A stretch of 64,000 bases of DNA from assembly GCA_014529385.2 (NCBI GenBank), contig CM043950.1, forward strand, positions 158,302,545-158,366,544. The letters are read 5' to 3'. The position numbers and the translations under genes were made by a program. Below the pieces are notes generated by a model. The model did no database searches. It was not told the DNA's origin and worked only from the letters and a program-made list of their open reading frames with translations. The stretch comes from Adiantum capillus-veneris (lineage: Eukaryota > Streptophyta > Polypodiopsida > Polypodiales > Pteridaceae). Below, in pieces: positions 1 to 11,132 of the stretch (position 1 is the first letter of the stretch; each line of letters starts with the position of its first letter).

Positions 1-1423
1 GTCTTGAGTAGGGCCAATTTTGATGCTTGTTGACGGTCCACTAGCTTTGACGGTACATTTTTTCTCCACTCTTGACCTTCCTTGAGAGACAAGGTAATTG
101 AAGCTGAGTAATCAACCACCATGATGCTGTCTTTTAAGAGAAGAGGCTGAATTTTGTGGTTTTTTTGATAGATATGGGTAATTTGGAGGAGGAAAAATGA
201 GACTAGGTGGTCAATTTTGGAATGGAATTGTGTGTGGGAGGTATGAGTTCACCATGGTTTCTCTTATTCTTCAAGGTTGAGGAGAAGGTGAGTAGGGTGC
301 AGAGAGGAGTGGTGAGAGAGGTGGGGATGATGAGTGGAGAAGTGTGTGTCAAAGAGGAAAATGATAAAGTGGAAGAGAGAGTGTGGCTGCATAGCATGGG
401 AAAACTGGGGTCCACTAATAAAATCATACCTCACAGCTCGTAGCTCAAAAAAATATGAAAAACTTTGAGGCAAAAGTTCAGCCCACGAGCTACAACTTTT
501 GTTTGTATCACCTTTTCAAATTCGGAGAGCAAGTGAACTTAAAAAATTCAGCAAAACCGACCGTTGTTTTCCACTGCACAAGGTCCTTGTGGGGTCCTTC
601 TTTGGATGATTCTTTTGAATACCTCCAAGAGTGAGCTCTCCATAGTGCATGTATGCATGCCACCTACCCTTGACCTTATTTGGTAGGTTATAATTGAAGA
701 TATTGTTGAGATCATGATATAAGTGAATAGTACAACTAAGAAAATCAAATATTGAGGGGTCTAAAAAATATGTACATGTCAAATATAAATAATATAAGTG
801 GAAAAAATATAAAGGGGTCAAAAGAAATCTCTCTCATTATGAGGCTACCATAAAAAGATAAATATTTTTGGTGTTCTAATTTTTTAGAAAAAAAAAAAAT
901 AGATGTAAGAAGGGAAAAATCACAATAGTGAAAAAATATACACATAAATAAAACTAGTTTTTTTGGATTTTTGTTGGGGTGGAGTTACACCAAATATAAG
1001 AGAAGCTTACATGAAAATATTTCTATATGGAATAAAGAGTATGAAAAATGGTAAGAAAAATTGTGGTAATGGTGAGGCAATGTACAGAGCATAAATAACA
1101 CACACCTAAGTAAAAATATTTAAATAAATACCAAAATAATTATGAAAAAATCTTTTATTTAGGCCCTATATACAAAGAAATATTTACATACACATGGGCC
1201 ATAATATACTTATATTTTTTATTTTTATTATTTTTTTGGCTCAACTAGCCCAATGCCTAGCTAATTGAGGGTTTTTTATTTCAGTAAAGAGATATGGGAA
1301 AAGTCCCCTAACTCACACGCACCTATATACAGTGAAAGGGTGAGGGTAACCACAGTGTTTGAGTGATTTGATAGGGGGGGATAACTCACTATGGCAATGA
1401 CAAAGAGCCGAAAAACGGCTATT
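1..1423 (-). mobile_element. LTR fragment of family A, cut by window edge
   Basis: The reverse complement of this stretch matches the first ~1.4 kb of the two LTRs of element A (25378 onward and 34757 onward), including the distinctive run with TTTTTTGGCTCT near its start and the CCTCACCCTATC block. Reading on the minus strand, the LTR starts near 1423 and runs off the left edge of the window. The sequence just outside its start (1424-1470) lacks the polypurine tract that precedes the 3' LTR of element A, so this is more likely a 5' or solo LTR than a 3' LTR. It is clearly more diverged than the two LTRs of element A are from each other. Short reading frames inside it are not genes. Confidence 0.85.
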
Positions 1424-3770
1424 TGTATCTTACGAGAAAGATGTACATCTCCTGACATAATCACTCATATTAGCATAGCTTAGCTTAGTAATTAGCATGG
1501 TAGAGGAGATGAGAATGCATTGAAGCTTAGCTCTTGGTTGGATATGCATCACAAAGTCAAGAGTTGTTGGTGTAGGCCTCCCTTCTCACAAGCTTGGAGT
1601 AGGTGGTAAGCTTTCCATTAAAGCTTGAGAAGGAGAGAGAGTCTTATTTACTTCACACATGAGATTGTGTGAGTGTGCATGTGTGTGATAATGCCTTGCA
1701 AAAATCAGCCCCCCCTCTCGCTTTGGCAAGCCCCCCTTGCTATTTTCTCTTGCTGTCCTCCCATTGGACCTCCCTAAAGCTAGCCAATGACAATTAAGCA
1801 GCATAAGTGATAGCCTTCTGACATGTGTCCCCCTTTCCCCTTTTGTGAGAGATTAAGGTAATTGAATAATTCAACTAAACTCTCATTGGACCCCTTTGCC
1901 TCCTCGCCAATAGGAATCAGGAAAGCCATTGGGCTGTTGAATGCTCATTGGACCACTTGGGAGACTGTCCAATAGTCTTCTAGAGGACTTAATTCTCATT
2001 GGTTCTGTTATTAAGTGTTCTTAAATTAATTAAACTAGATTTACTCTAGCCTAATTCTCATTGGTCCACCTCCAAGGCCATCTAATAGGAATTGGGTACA
2101 CCTTGTGGGCATTTGGCCTAGGGAGCTGACATGTGTCCCTCATTCCCTTTGTGTAAAGGGATCTTGTGTGTGTGTGTGGCTTTCTCTCTCATCCCCTACA
2201 TGTGAGGATTGCCCCCTCCCAAGTAGGGATTGCAAAGACTTTTTTGTACACATACAAAGCATCCAATTCCCCTAGGGTTGACCTTTGGACACAACCTTTG
2301 AATTTTGGAACCTTAGTATTTTGGAAGTCTTAATGGGCTGAACCTTAGGGTCTTTTTAGCCCATTGTTGCACATGGCTCTTTTGCAGATGGCCCCCCCTT
2401 TGGATACCTATTTTCCCTCCTTTGGATCCCTAATGTGGCCGGTATGCTAGCTTGAACAATATTCTAGCTTTCTCTCCCCTGGCACTTCCCCATATTAAAT
2501 GATCAATTTAACATGAGAAAATCATTTAGGAGAATAAGATATTTATTATTATGACACAGAGAGAGTGAGAGAAGTGAAGCCGTCTTCAATCCTTGTAAGA
2601 TTCTCCAAATAGAGAGCTCTAGAGGTCCAATCGAGTGCAAGCTACCAAAAATGGCCCAAAGGGCTCTATAAAAACAATTTTTGATTCATTAAAAGGGGTC
2701 TTTTGGCAGCGTTTTGGGCAGACCACGGGTCCTTTTGAGAGTCCAAAAGAATGTTCCCGCGAAGGGGTGTGCCTGCAGAGCCAAAATCCTTGCAAAGCTA
2801 ATGAAGCAGCAGGGAGCCAAGGAAGGCTCTCCCCCATGGTTTTTTATGAACAAAAGCTATGGATGGTGTGTTGTTTGCCAATACGCCCATGTTTTGGCTC
2901 TTGTGCCAATGTAAGGGTATTTTTGGGATGAAATAAGGCTTGCATTGCCCCATGTTGATGTCCATTCTCCCTCCCCCCTTTCTCTTTCTCCTACTCTCAT
3001 CTTTTGCCTACGGTGTTGGCTTGTGGAAGTGTGTGCCCACCCGAATCGGCGGTTCTTGTGAGAGAGTGAACTAGAGAGTTGGTGTGTGTGGTGAGAGGGT
3101 TGAGATGGACAACCGCGGAATGTGAGTGCGGTGTGGTGTTTTGTTTGAGTGCATATTCATCATGTTGTGTGCAAAAGGAGGTTTGCTTGTGAAAAAGGGT
3201 CAATTTTTAAGGTTAACTCTAGTGGATTGCGATGTTGTGTATGCTGGGCTATAGAGAGGAAATTTTTTGTGTTCCGGGTGTGTTCCCGCTTTTCACAATC
3301 GACAATTAGGAATCACCCTGACTTTTCTCGCTTCGAGAACTTCCACAACATGAAACCTCTGTCTCTTTCTCTCTTTCTCTCTCTCACACACAGACAGCCC
3401 GGAGGGCACACACCGCTCACACACTAGCACCACACACACTTGAATAGAGGAAAGAAGGGGGACAAAACGACACAAAAATTGGCAGTTATTTGCACCTTCT
3501 TCTTCTTCACAAACTCCATGTACAATTACCAAAAACTCTGATATAGCTTGGCTTCATTGGCACACACATCAATGAGTAGAAAAAACTTTTTTTGCAATCC
3601 TTGTTGGATCCTCCTCTGTGTAGAGCTTCTTATTCATTGAAGATCCCTCCTCATTGAGAACTCCCTCCTCCTGCTCTCATTGTAGGAAAAAAATCCCCCC
3701 AATTGCAAAACAACCGTTCCCTATGGGCGTGCGTAGCCTCCTAACACTATATTAGTAAATTTGGAAATTT
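1424..3770. other. Unassigned non-coding DNA
   Basis: I recognise no gene here. The stretch holds a degenerate CTCATTGG repeat (listed separately), short TG and CT runs, a TATA-like CTCTATAAAAACAA at about 2663, and pyrimidine-rich DNA around 3355-3440. Open frames near 2635-2931 lack any recognisable motif and overlap on both strands, as expected by chance. It could be an old LTR or a non-autonomous element, but no paired copy lies in the window. Confidence 0.4.
1868..2095. repeat. Degenerate CTCATTGG/CCAAT direct repeats
   Basis: The phrase CTCATTGG recurs at about 1873, 1943, 1991 and 2056. At least three copies are followed 20-35 bases later by a CCAATAG, TCTAATAG or similar block. The whole looks like four imperfect direct repeats 50-70 bases apart, with flanking CCATTGG and AGCCAATG near 1760-1790. 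The motif is an inverted CCAAT box, so promoter-like function is possible, but an eroded tandem repeat is equally likely. Confidence 0.5.
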
Positions 3771-6300
3771 CTCAATTCCCACTTTCAAACAGAGCTTAAG
3801 ATTTGACCACATGATCAAAAGTTCGAAAGAGCATGGCTTGAAATATCTTTTCAAGTATTACATTGTGGAAGGCTTTAGTCTTAAAAACAATTTAAGATTT
3901 CTTTCCTCTCTCTTTCCTAAAAATACTCTTCCTTTCCTAAAAATATTTCTTCGTTCTTAAGGGCCAACTCTTATCTTTAGAAATAGATTTGAGGCTTAAG
4001 TTTTCCATATCAACCTATTGTTTCCAAGTGAGTAACGACCATAATTAATAGTTTCAGAGTCCGATTTCTGATCCAATAAATCCGTTTGAACGCTTTATGA
4101 CTTACCAAAATGCAAAGCTTAAATATTTGCAAAGTAAATGAAATACTTTTATTGAAAAATGTTGGGTACATTACACCGCCTCTGGTGTGGCTCGCACAAA
4201 GCACACTGACCATCTCCATAGCCATGGAGATCCTCGAGCTCTCTACCTTTATTTGATACACCCCTCATGGGCTACGTTCCAATATATATACCACGGCCCC
4301 AATAGCTTGCTCTTTGCATGCAGGTTTTGTAGCCTGCTATGTGGCAGCCCACGGTTCAACCAACCCCCCAATGGCCCCAAAAACCTCATAGAAACTATAG
4401 TAATTAAAAAAATACTTTTTTTCCTTCAACATTCCACAATCTACCTATTTCTAGGTAGTCGTCCAATTACTGAGAAAAAAATTTCACTCAAAAGAGCCGA
4501 TGATCAACTTTGACCCATGAAAACCTCACATATTTTCTACTTTGTCAAGCCCGCCAACCAAAGCCATCAAAATTGGAAAAAATCATCTGATACTGCATTA
4601 CCAACAACTGTCGTCGACTTCGACCATCAGTATCTTCTCAACCATGACTTGGATTCACATGCCCTTGATTCTTATGGCCTTCACATATTGCATAGATCTC
4701 CTACAAACCCTTGTGAGGCTGAGAAAACCCCAAATGGCACACCTGCTCAGGCGGTCAAATTGACACAAAATTGGACCTTGAGGAAATTTCAACTATCCAT
4801 ATCTTAGTCGTTTCAACGACGATTATTCATCGGAAAAGACCAACATGAACCATAAGATGAGCAGTTTAGTCCTATGTGCTCACTTCAACTTTGACCCATT
4901 GTCTGCAATTGTCCAACCCGGTTTGGATCTCCAAACCACTTTGACCTTCAATCTGCCATAACTTTCACCCCGTATCTCTATTTGAGGAGCCGTCTAGACT
5001 GGATTGTAGATCATACTGAGAGACACCTTTGGAAATTCCATTTGTGAGCTTTGCAAATTTCAACCATCTACCTCTTACAGGCACCACAATAGAGCATCTT
5101 GGCCCTAAAAACCACAAAAAGCAACAGGTTGTTGCTTCCCTGCCCTTGATCTCCACAATTCTCAATCACTTTGCCATGTCCTTGGGAACCCACAGATCCT
5201 TGTATTTCACTCTTTGTAGCACAAAAAAACTTTGGCTACAACATCATTCCCCAAAACCCTTGTTGAACGCTCATGTTCAACCACAAAAATCTTTTATTCA
5301 CATAGAAACTACAAAACTAGCAAACACTATAAGCAAAACCAAAGAACACTACCATTTGTATAAAGAACTACTCCTTCTTTCCTATTTCCCATCCTAAAGT
5401 GGGTTGCCCAAGCCTTTCATAGGGTGGCCTCCTTGATCAAACACCTGGATTTGCTTGCTTCCATCCATATGCAATAAGTTAAACTCCCAATAGTGCTTCA
5501 CCCAAGCACGTAGCCATCCATGCACACAATAAGCCCATAGAACCTATGCACGTCTTGACTCTTCAAGCATCACCTTGCATCCTATGTGCTTCAAAATGAG
5601 CACCACTATGCACACCATCCTATTCCATCAACACATTTGACTCTACAAACACTTTGTCTAACCCTCCCTCCCAACCATGTAAAGCAGAGATCTCCTCAAG
5701 AGAACATCATATCTGACGGATAACACACTACACAACTGCAGTTACAAGCATGCCTTTCAACCATGACTCACGTACTTCTTTTCAAAGCTTGGCCACACCC
5801 TGGGATTATTCTTCTTGCATCATTAAAGCTATCTATTTCATTGGAAGCTCTTCTACTATGGGACCCATGCTATCCTTCACATTTGCAAGGAACACAACAC
5901 CAGCATCATTAAGCCCTTCTTCATCAACAAGCCCTGCAAGGTCAACCATCACCTCTACCTTGTCAACTTCATCTACCTTCTCTTCATGCACATGTTCTTC
6001 CTCTTCATCCTCATCCAAACAAGATAGGGATTCACTTCCTACCTCACTGTCCATCTTTTCCATAAGTTCAAGGCAAAATTCCATACATGCTGCACCATTG
6101 TAGCACATTTCACTATAGCTTTCACAAACAGAGCCATCAACATGGCACTACATAGCATCTTTACCTACATGTTCACTTCTGTAGGCCTAGACTTCTACAT
6201 TGGATTTTATCTAGCATGTCAGTTTAAACTTCTTGCTCCTCAAACACATTTGTCACATCTTTAGCCACATGCAAAAGGTTTTCCACGTTCTATTTGCTTC
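3771..6300. other. Unassigned non-coding DNA
   Basis: No confident gene. The text resembles retroelement LTR or leader sequence in composition but matches nothing else in the window. A minus-strand open frame at 5833-6108 (91 residues) is rich in Asp and Glu in the middle and has no recognised domain; the overlapping plus-strand frame is Ser/Thr-rich, which is simply its mirror. I would treat both as chance or as an acidic relic. Confidence 0.35.
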
Positions 6301-6432
6301 CATCAGGGATTTAATATTTACGTAATTACGTCAAATTGTGTGATCACAAGGTCTTATTGACACAATTACATGATTACACTAAACATAATCACACAGAACC
6401 TGGTTAATGGTGACATGCAAACCCACTAAATT

Positions 6433-6510
6433 CCCACCGGGGTTTATCTTTTTCCCGGCGGGCCCGCTGGGAATACTGAAAAGCCCGGCGGGCTCGTAGA
6501 ATTATATATA
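6433..6510. repeat. GC-rich palindromes and TATA-like sequence
   Basis: CCCGGCGGGCCCGCTGGG at about 6455 is a palindrome with one mismatched pair. It is preceded by CCACCGGGG and followed within 20 bases by a second CCCGGCGGGCT. An AATTATATATAC stretch at about 6500 and a long GA tract at 6563 follow. The block is far more GC-rich than its surroundings. It may be the core promoter or 5' region of the decayed kinase gene downstream, or a hairpin of a lost element. Confidence 0.45.
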
Positions 6511-6559
6511 CGTGGGCCCGATCTAGGCCCGATGAGTTTTATTTCATCTTTCTTTGATC

Positions 6560-6562
<3 letters not shown>

Positions 6563-6656
<94 letters not shown>
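6563..6656. repeat. (AG)n microsatellite, about 47 units
   Basis: An uninterrupted AG dinucleotide run of about 94 bases. The Ser-Leu repeat frames read from its complement are low-complexity artefacts, not genes. In plant genomes such tracts often lie in 5' untranslated regions and bind GAGA-type factors, so it could mark the 5' end of the kinase relic. Confidence 0.95.
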
Positions 6657-6658
<2 letters not shown>

Positions 6659-6889
6659 GAACACCTTTGCAGGTACGTCGAGAGGAGAGAGGAGAGAGGG
6701 AGAGAGGGGGTCGTGTAGGAGCATGCTCTGCGTCGCAGTGCGCGACAGCAGAGTAGAGTACCTGACCACACGCTCCGGGTATGTATTGTGTGTGTGTGTG
6801 CGTTGTGTGGTAGCGTGCCTTTTGTCGTAGTGCATGGCAGTAATAAGGTACCTTACCAGAAAATGGGAGTGTGTGTGTAAGCTGTTCTA

Positions 6890-7310
6890 CGGAACAGTGC
6901 TTATCATGGGGGAATCACCTCGGTGACACGGGGAAGATGGTGTCCTTGTGGTAAGTATTGGCTTACTGTCTGGGTACTACATTTGTAACGCGGTGAATCT
7001 AGTATCCTTATGGTAAGTCAACTTCCCTTCCCCGTTCCCAAAAAACATATGGGCATTGATCGGTAACGTGGCTATATGATGTTCATATGCAGACCATTGT
7101 TTTTCCTTACATTCAGGCGGCACTCAGTCAATAACATGGCTAATAGAGTGTCATTTGTTAGAAGCATCTGTTTTTGCATAAATGTGGCATTGAGGTCATT
7201 AACCCGGCCATACCAACATCATATAATTTGCATGTGTATGTGCAATTAATTTTTTAAGTATTAATTATATGAAATACTTGGTCGGTAACGCGACTCTGAA
7301 GAGTATTTCA
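6890..7310. repeat. Degenerate repeats around GGTAACGYGG
   Basis: A short phrase of the form (C/A)GGTAACGCGG or a variant recurs at about 6920 (CGGTGACACGG), 6987 (GTAACGCGG), 7061 (CGGTAACGTGG), 7130 (CAATAACATGG), 7199 (CATTAACCCGG) and 7284 (CGGTAACGCGA). Each is followed 10-25 bases later by a block such as GTATCCTTATGGTAAG or GATGTTCATATG. Spacing is about 65-75 bases. It reads as an old, point-mutated tandem repeat; several differences are C/T at CG sites. Confidence 0.5.
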
Positions 7311-7407
7311 TATACAAAATGTATGAATTGTTTGATTTTGTTGTTTTCAAGTGTCCATTTGAAATTATATACTAGCTAATCATATTCAAAAGAATACTTT
7401 ATTCATC

Positions 7408-7703
7408 AATCATTGCTATTTTAAATGTTCCATTTATATAAATTATATGTAAAAAAATATTTGCACACAAATTGCATGTTTAATATTCTTTTTTAATCTT
7501 TTTGAAGGACTCTCAAGAATTATCACTATTTTTAATGCTTCATTTACATAAATTTTCTGTAAAAAAATTTAAATGCACACAATTTGCATGTTAAATATTC
7601 TTTTGTATCTTCTTAAAGAGCATCAATTATCATCGCTTTTTTGATTGCTACATTTACATAAATTCTATGTAAAAAAGTGTGTAAACACAATTTACTAGTC
7701 CAA
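7408..7703. repeat. Three copies of a ~110-bp AT-rich tandem repeat
   Basis: Copies begin at about 7411, 7521 and 7631. Each has ATCATTGCT/ATCACTATT/ATCATCGCT, then CATTTACATAAATT, TATGTAAAAAA, GCACACAATTTGCATG and TTTAATATTCTTTT. The third copy is shortened at its end. No coding potential. Confidence 0.75.
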
Positions 7704-8059
7704 TTTGTATACTTCCAATGTTTTAAATGTTTTTGAAGTCTTTAAGTCATTGTGTGCTTTGTTTGAATTAGTATGTGCGCACGAAGAAAAATATAAGTAA
7801 AAAATTCAATATATGCTGAAATGTGCCATACTGTTAACATGTATTGTTTCATCTGAATTAAGTTTTTATAAACCACTTGTTTGAACTGCATTTTACACAT
7901 GTAACAAATTGCAATTTTAAGTGAAGATTATTTTCAATTTTTATCAATATTTCCTTGCACATTTGTTAAAGTCTTCAAGTGGTGGTTACGAGTTTACCTG
8001 AGATAGTGTGAGAGTGTTAGTGTCATTCGCAACCATGTATTTGATATGCTATTTTTTTA

Positions 8060-9380
8060 TTGTCCAGTGCAAATATGACGCCAGATCAAAAGAAATGTAT
8101 TATGCGTGCCATTTGTAAAGAATGTATTTTGGCAATCTCATCATGTGCAGCTGATCGCACACAGCAGATTAGTGAAAGTGATGTCTACATCAAAGACATC
8201 ACTAGTGCTATATGGGAGAACACAGAGTGCAGGTTGCAACTTGAAGGCCAATACGAGTTGTTGCTTCCAGCAGGGATATGAGAATTTGACCCCGACCACA
8301 AGGTCAGGACAGTGTTGGGCAATATGAAAGTATGTTGCAGATACTTAAAGGAAGATATTCCACCTGCCTCCGACATGTCAAAATTAGAGCTCTGGGATAA
8401 ATTTTGGGAAGAACAGAAGGTAAAGATGAAGTTTCTGAAAGCGCACAACCAAGAAGCCTTACCCAAGGGATTGAAGATGGCCCAAGATGCGCAAGTAGCT
8501 TTGGAAGGTCGATCCGATGCCAGCGGCACCGGCATAATCATGCGCACTTCTTTGAATGCAAAGTGCGCTCATCTTTTTGGCATTCCTCATGAAGCCTTGG
8601 TAGAAGGTATGAGGATTGGAGAAGGTTACATATGTGGAAAAATGTTACAAGGGAGGGAGTGAGGCAAAATTTATAGCTTTTAGATAGAGCAAGGAATGCA
8701 AACACTTCATCCCTCCATTGTAAGGTGCATTGGGTTTACTACAGAAGCTCCTTGGATCACGATATTCCCATACTACAATGGGGGTACCATGGGCGACATG
8801 ATGTGTCGCTTATCATTCTCTCACGGATTGTTCAGACGACACATGCACAGGCTACAACACGGGTGGAGGTCATTGCTGTAGCAAATCTTCCTGTAAGCGA
8901 GATAGACAAGGTGCAGATCAAAGCAGTGATTGAGCAGATACCAGCCATTTTTTATGCCTTAATCGATGGTGTTGCGGCTACCCACTCGGCCAGTATAGTG
9001 CACAATGACTTGCACCCGTTCAACATAATGTTGAACTTTACTCGTGCAAATAAACCCCACGTTGACATCATTCATTGGGGTATGATGCTGAGAACACCAG
9101 CTAAGCGTGCAACAAATAATTATCTTCATCCAAGCGCACAATCGGACGAAGCAATTTTGAATGCACAGAGAGCAGGGAATGCCAAGATGGCTAAGTGACC
9201 GTGGATTGCTCCCGAACTATACGATCCATGATGCACAGATGCATACACAAAAGCGAGCAACATTTATGCATTTGGCTACCTATTTGACATGCTGACAGAT
9301 TTTTGGAGTGCAACTAGAAATATTTATTTTCCAGAAGAATTTTCTCACCACCTGGATGAAGATGTTATGACGGCTATTTG
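8060..9380 (+). pseudogene. Decayed protein-kinase-like gene
   Basis: One frame runs from about 8060 to 8820 through three stops (TGA 8279-8281, TGA 8660-8662, TAG 8681-8683). It then shifts to another frame near 8800 and continues to about 9380 through further stops. Kinase landmarks in order: a glycine-loop-like IGEGYICGKML at about 8617, a subdomain IV-V segment HPSIVRCIGF with the hinge-like IFPYYNGGTMGDMM at 8700-8805, the catalytic loop IVHNDLHPFNIML at about 8996 (HRD replaced by HND, the Asn kept), IIHWG at about 9068 where DFG/DWG is expected (Asp replaced by His), then WIAPELYD at about 9205 (APE) and YAFGYLFDML at about 9268. The residues before the glycine loop are helical and unrecognised. 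TTGTCCAG at 8060-8067 would be a good splice acceptor, so this may have been one exon. Loss of the DFG Asp, the stops and the frameshift make it non-functional. The kinase-fold assignment is firm; its subfamily is unknown. Confidence 0.8.
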
Positions 9381-9815
9381 AATTAAAGTAGATTGTTAGA
9401 GTGAAGTTAAAATAGTGGGACCAAAGAAGGAATGCTTCTGACGTGTTGATATTTTTCAAAGAACATTTAAAGACAGACCCTAACCCTGTCCAATGTCCAC
9501 TTGTTAAACTTGCACCATCATTTTATTCGATTTAAATATTTATATGATATACATATGTCTTGTCCAGGGTATTCTTTTTTTTATTGAAGTGTATTATTTG
9601 GTTTGAAGTGGTTCACCTAATTGAGTCAATTATCTTTAGTCATTTCAAATTTGTCATTTAACTGTCAGTATTTCAAATTTGCCTTGTGGTTCAATTAGTT
9701 GCATTTATTGTGGTTTGATTTAGTGGATTCCACGCAGTGTCCCAATGAGTGAGAATATATATTTGCCAATGATACTGAATATTTGTCTATCTGTTGACTG
9801 CAGCTCTAAGAGAAA
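9381..9815. other. Non-coding, probably former intron or 3' region
   Basis: AT-rich, with no open frame. TTGACTGCAG at about 9796 just before the next short ORF would serve as a splice acceptor, so this may be an intron of the decayed kinase gene. Confidence 0.35.
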
Positions 9816-10004
9816 ATGGTAGATGAAGAACCATATCTTGACACCCAATCACTTCCTGATGATCAACAACAAGCGACTGTTAATGCATTTCAGCGCATGA
9901 AGTCTCTGGCACATGGCATGTCGGCACAACAAGCAACGCATACTGCTTGCCAACTCTCAAAAGTGGGCAAATCCAAACCTTATGCAATGGAAAGAGATCA
10001 ATAA
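9816..10004 (+). CDS. Short hypothetical ORF, possible exon relic
   Basis: A 62-residue frame, acidic at its start and Gln-rich, with no domain I recognise. It begins 20 bases after an acceptor-like TGCAG and lies between the kinase relic and the RING-like ORF on the same strand, so it may be a further exon of that decayed gene. It may also be chance. Confidence 0.25.
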   Translation: MVDEEPYLDTQSLPDDQQQATVNAFQRMKSLAHGMSAQQATHTACQLSKVGKSKPYAMERDQ

Positions 10005-10436
10005 ATAAGTGACAAAGGACATGATCAAGACAATATGGCCATGTCAGGACGCAGAGATCAAGAAAGGAAGGTGAAAGGTTTTGAAGTGCAACCAGGATAC
10101 GATCAAAGATAATGCTAAGAGGATTTATTTGGAGATTTATGGAAATCCCCTATAAAATACAGATTGTGTGCTATATTTTGTAGATATATTATATGTTCAC
10201 TTTGTGAAACAGTGACCAGTAGACTTCTCGTCAAAGGAGACAACTGTTTCCACTCATGATTTAAGGGAGAGTTGTGTCACTGTCACCCGAGATGAGCTGG
10301 CATTAATAGTGGAAGGCGCCGACCTACAGTTAAAAAAAGAGAGAAGGATATTTACACGACACAGTTGGTAGAGAAAGATGCAAAAATAACACGGCTTTCT
10401 ATAGCCACCTAGACACCCCAACCCTCACAAGTCCGG
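10005..10436. other. Non-coding between short ORF and RING-like ORF
   Basis: No clear gene. Scattered fragments in several frames read like the low-complexity linker of a regulatory protein, but stops occur throughout. It is probably decayed intron or linker sequence of the same locus. Confidence 0.3.
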
Positions 10437-10700
10437 ATGGAGGAAAGCATTCACCGCTTAAGTCAAGACATTCAAAATCTGACACATCGAGTGAATCCAA
10501 CACCTATACAAGGGACACACATCAACCACCTTGTCATGCATCAGGAGTTGGTCCCCTTGTCTACTTCAGATGCATCCTCATCTTCCCAATGTCCAGTTTG
10601 CTACAAGAATTTTGATGGATGGAGTGGATATTATACATTGACATGTGGTCATTATTATCATTTAGTTTGTCTTATTTGCTTGATGCAAAATAGTAGTTGA
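10437..10700 (+). pseudogene. RING-finger-like fragment
   Basis: An 87-residue frame whose second half reads CPVCYKNF, then LTCGHYYHLVCLICLM. This gives the C-x2-C, then C-x-H-x2-H-x2-C order of a RING finger, ending before the final C-x2-C pair is convincingly formed because a TGA stops the frame at 10700. RING fingers bind two zinc ions and usually recruit E2 enzymes as part of ubiquitin ligases. An N-terminal stretch is weakly helical. The position behind the kinase relic, on the same strand, suggests a kinase-RING gene or two neighbouring genes that decayed together. Intron structure could hide the missing Cys pair. Confidence 0.55.
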
Positions 10701-11132
10701 TGCACAATTTTTTCACAAGATATTCCACAAGGAATATATATTATGTTTGGCATGGAAAATGAACATAAATTCTAGCACGCACACCCAGATACCCCTAGCA
10801 TAATTAGAAATTTGTTTGATGAGCAAGATGCTGCTTCAGGGCAACACAATGAGATCGACAAACTATGTACTATCGCGAATATGAAGCATTGTAATTACTC
10901 AAAACATATTTGAATACAAGGTCTTTTACAATGGTTTTTGACATTTACTCGTTCTACTCTCAAGCTATATTGAATCAGTTGAGTTGTTATCTGGTTCTAA
11001 GTTTGAGTGTTGTGGTTCTCCTTGTAATTCAACCTCCACATCTATTATCAAATTCTCTTCTATTTCGTCTACAGTGCATTGAGATACACCAACATTGAAC
11101 TCTTCTTCATCTTTGTTTTGACAATCATACAA
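10701..11132. other. Non-coding spacer between RING-like ORF and hAT relic
   Basis: AT-rich sequence without a supported gene. The hAT element's terminal inverted repeat should lie here or just before 11133, but I could not identify a convincing pair. Confidence 0.3.

Noticed and set aside
2619-2931. Overlapping frames on both strands near 2.6-2.9 kb
   Set aside because: No motif, no homologue in the window, and about the length expected by chance in this composition.
5833-6108. Acidic 91-residue minus-strand frame as a host gene
   Set aside because: No domain, low-complexity Glu/Asp core, and an equally long frame on the opposite strand. No supporting promoter or splice context.
6539-6835. 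Ser-Leu-repeat reading frames across the GA tract, and similar frames in the LTR CT tracts
   Set aside because: They are translations of dinucleotide microsatellites and have no sequence outside them that looks coding.
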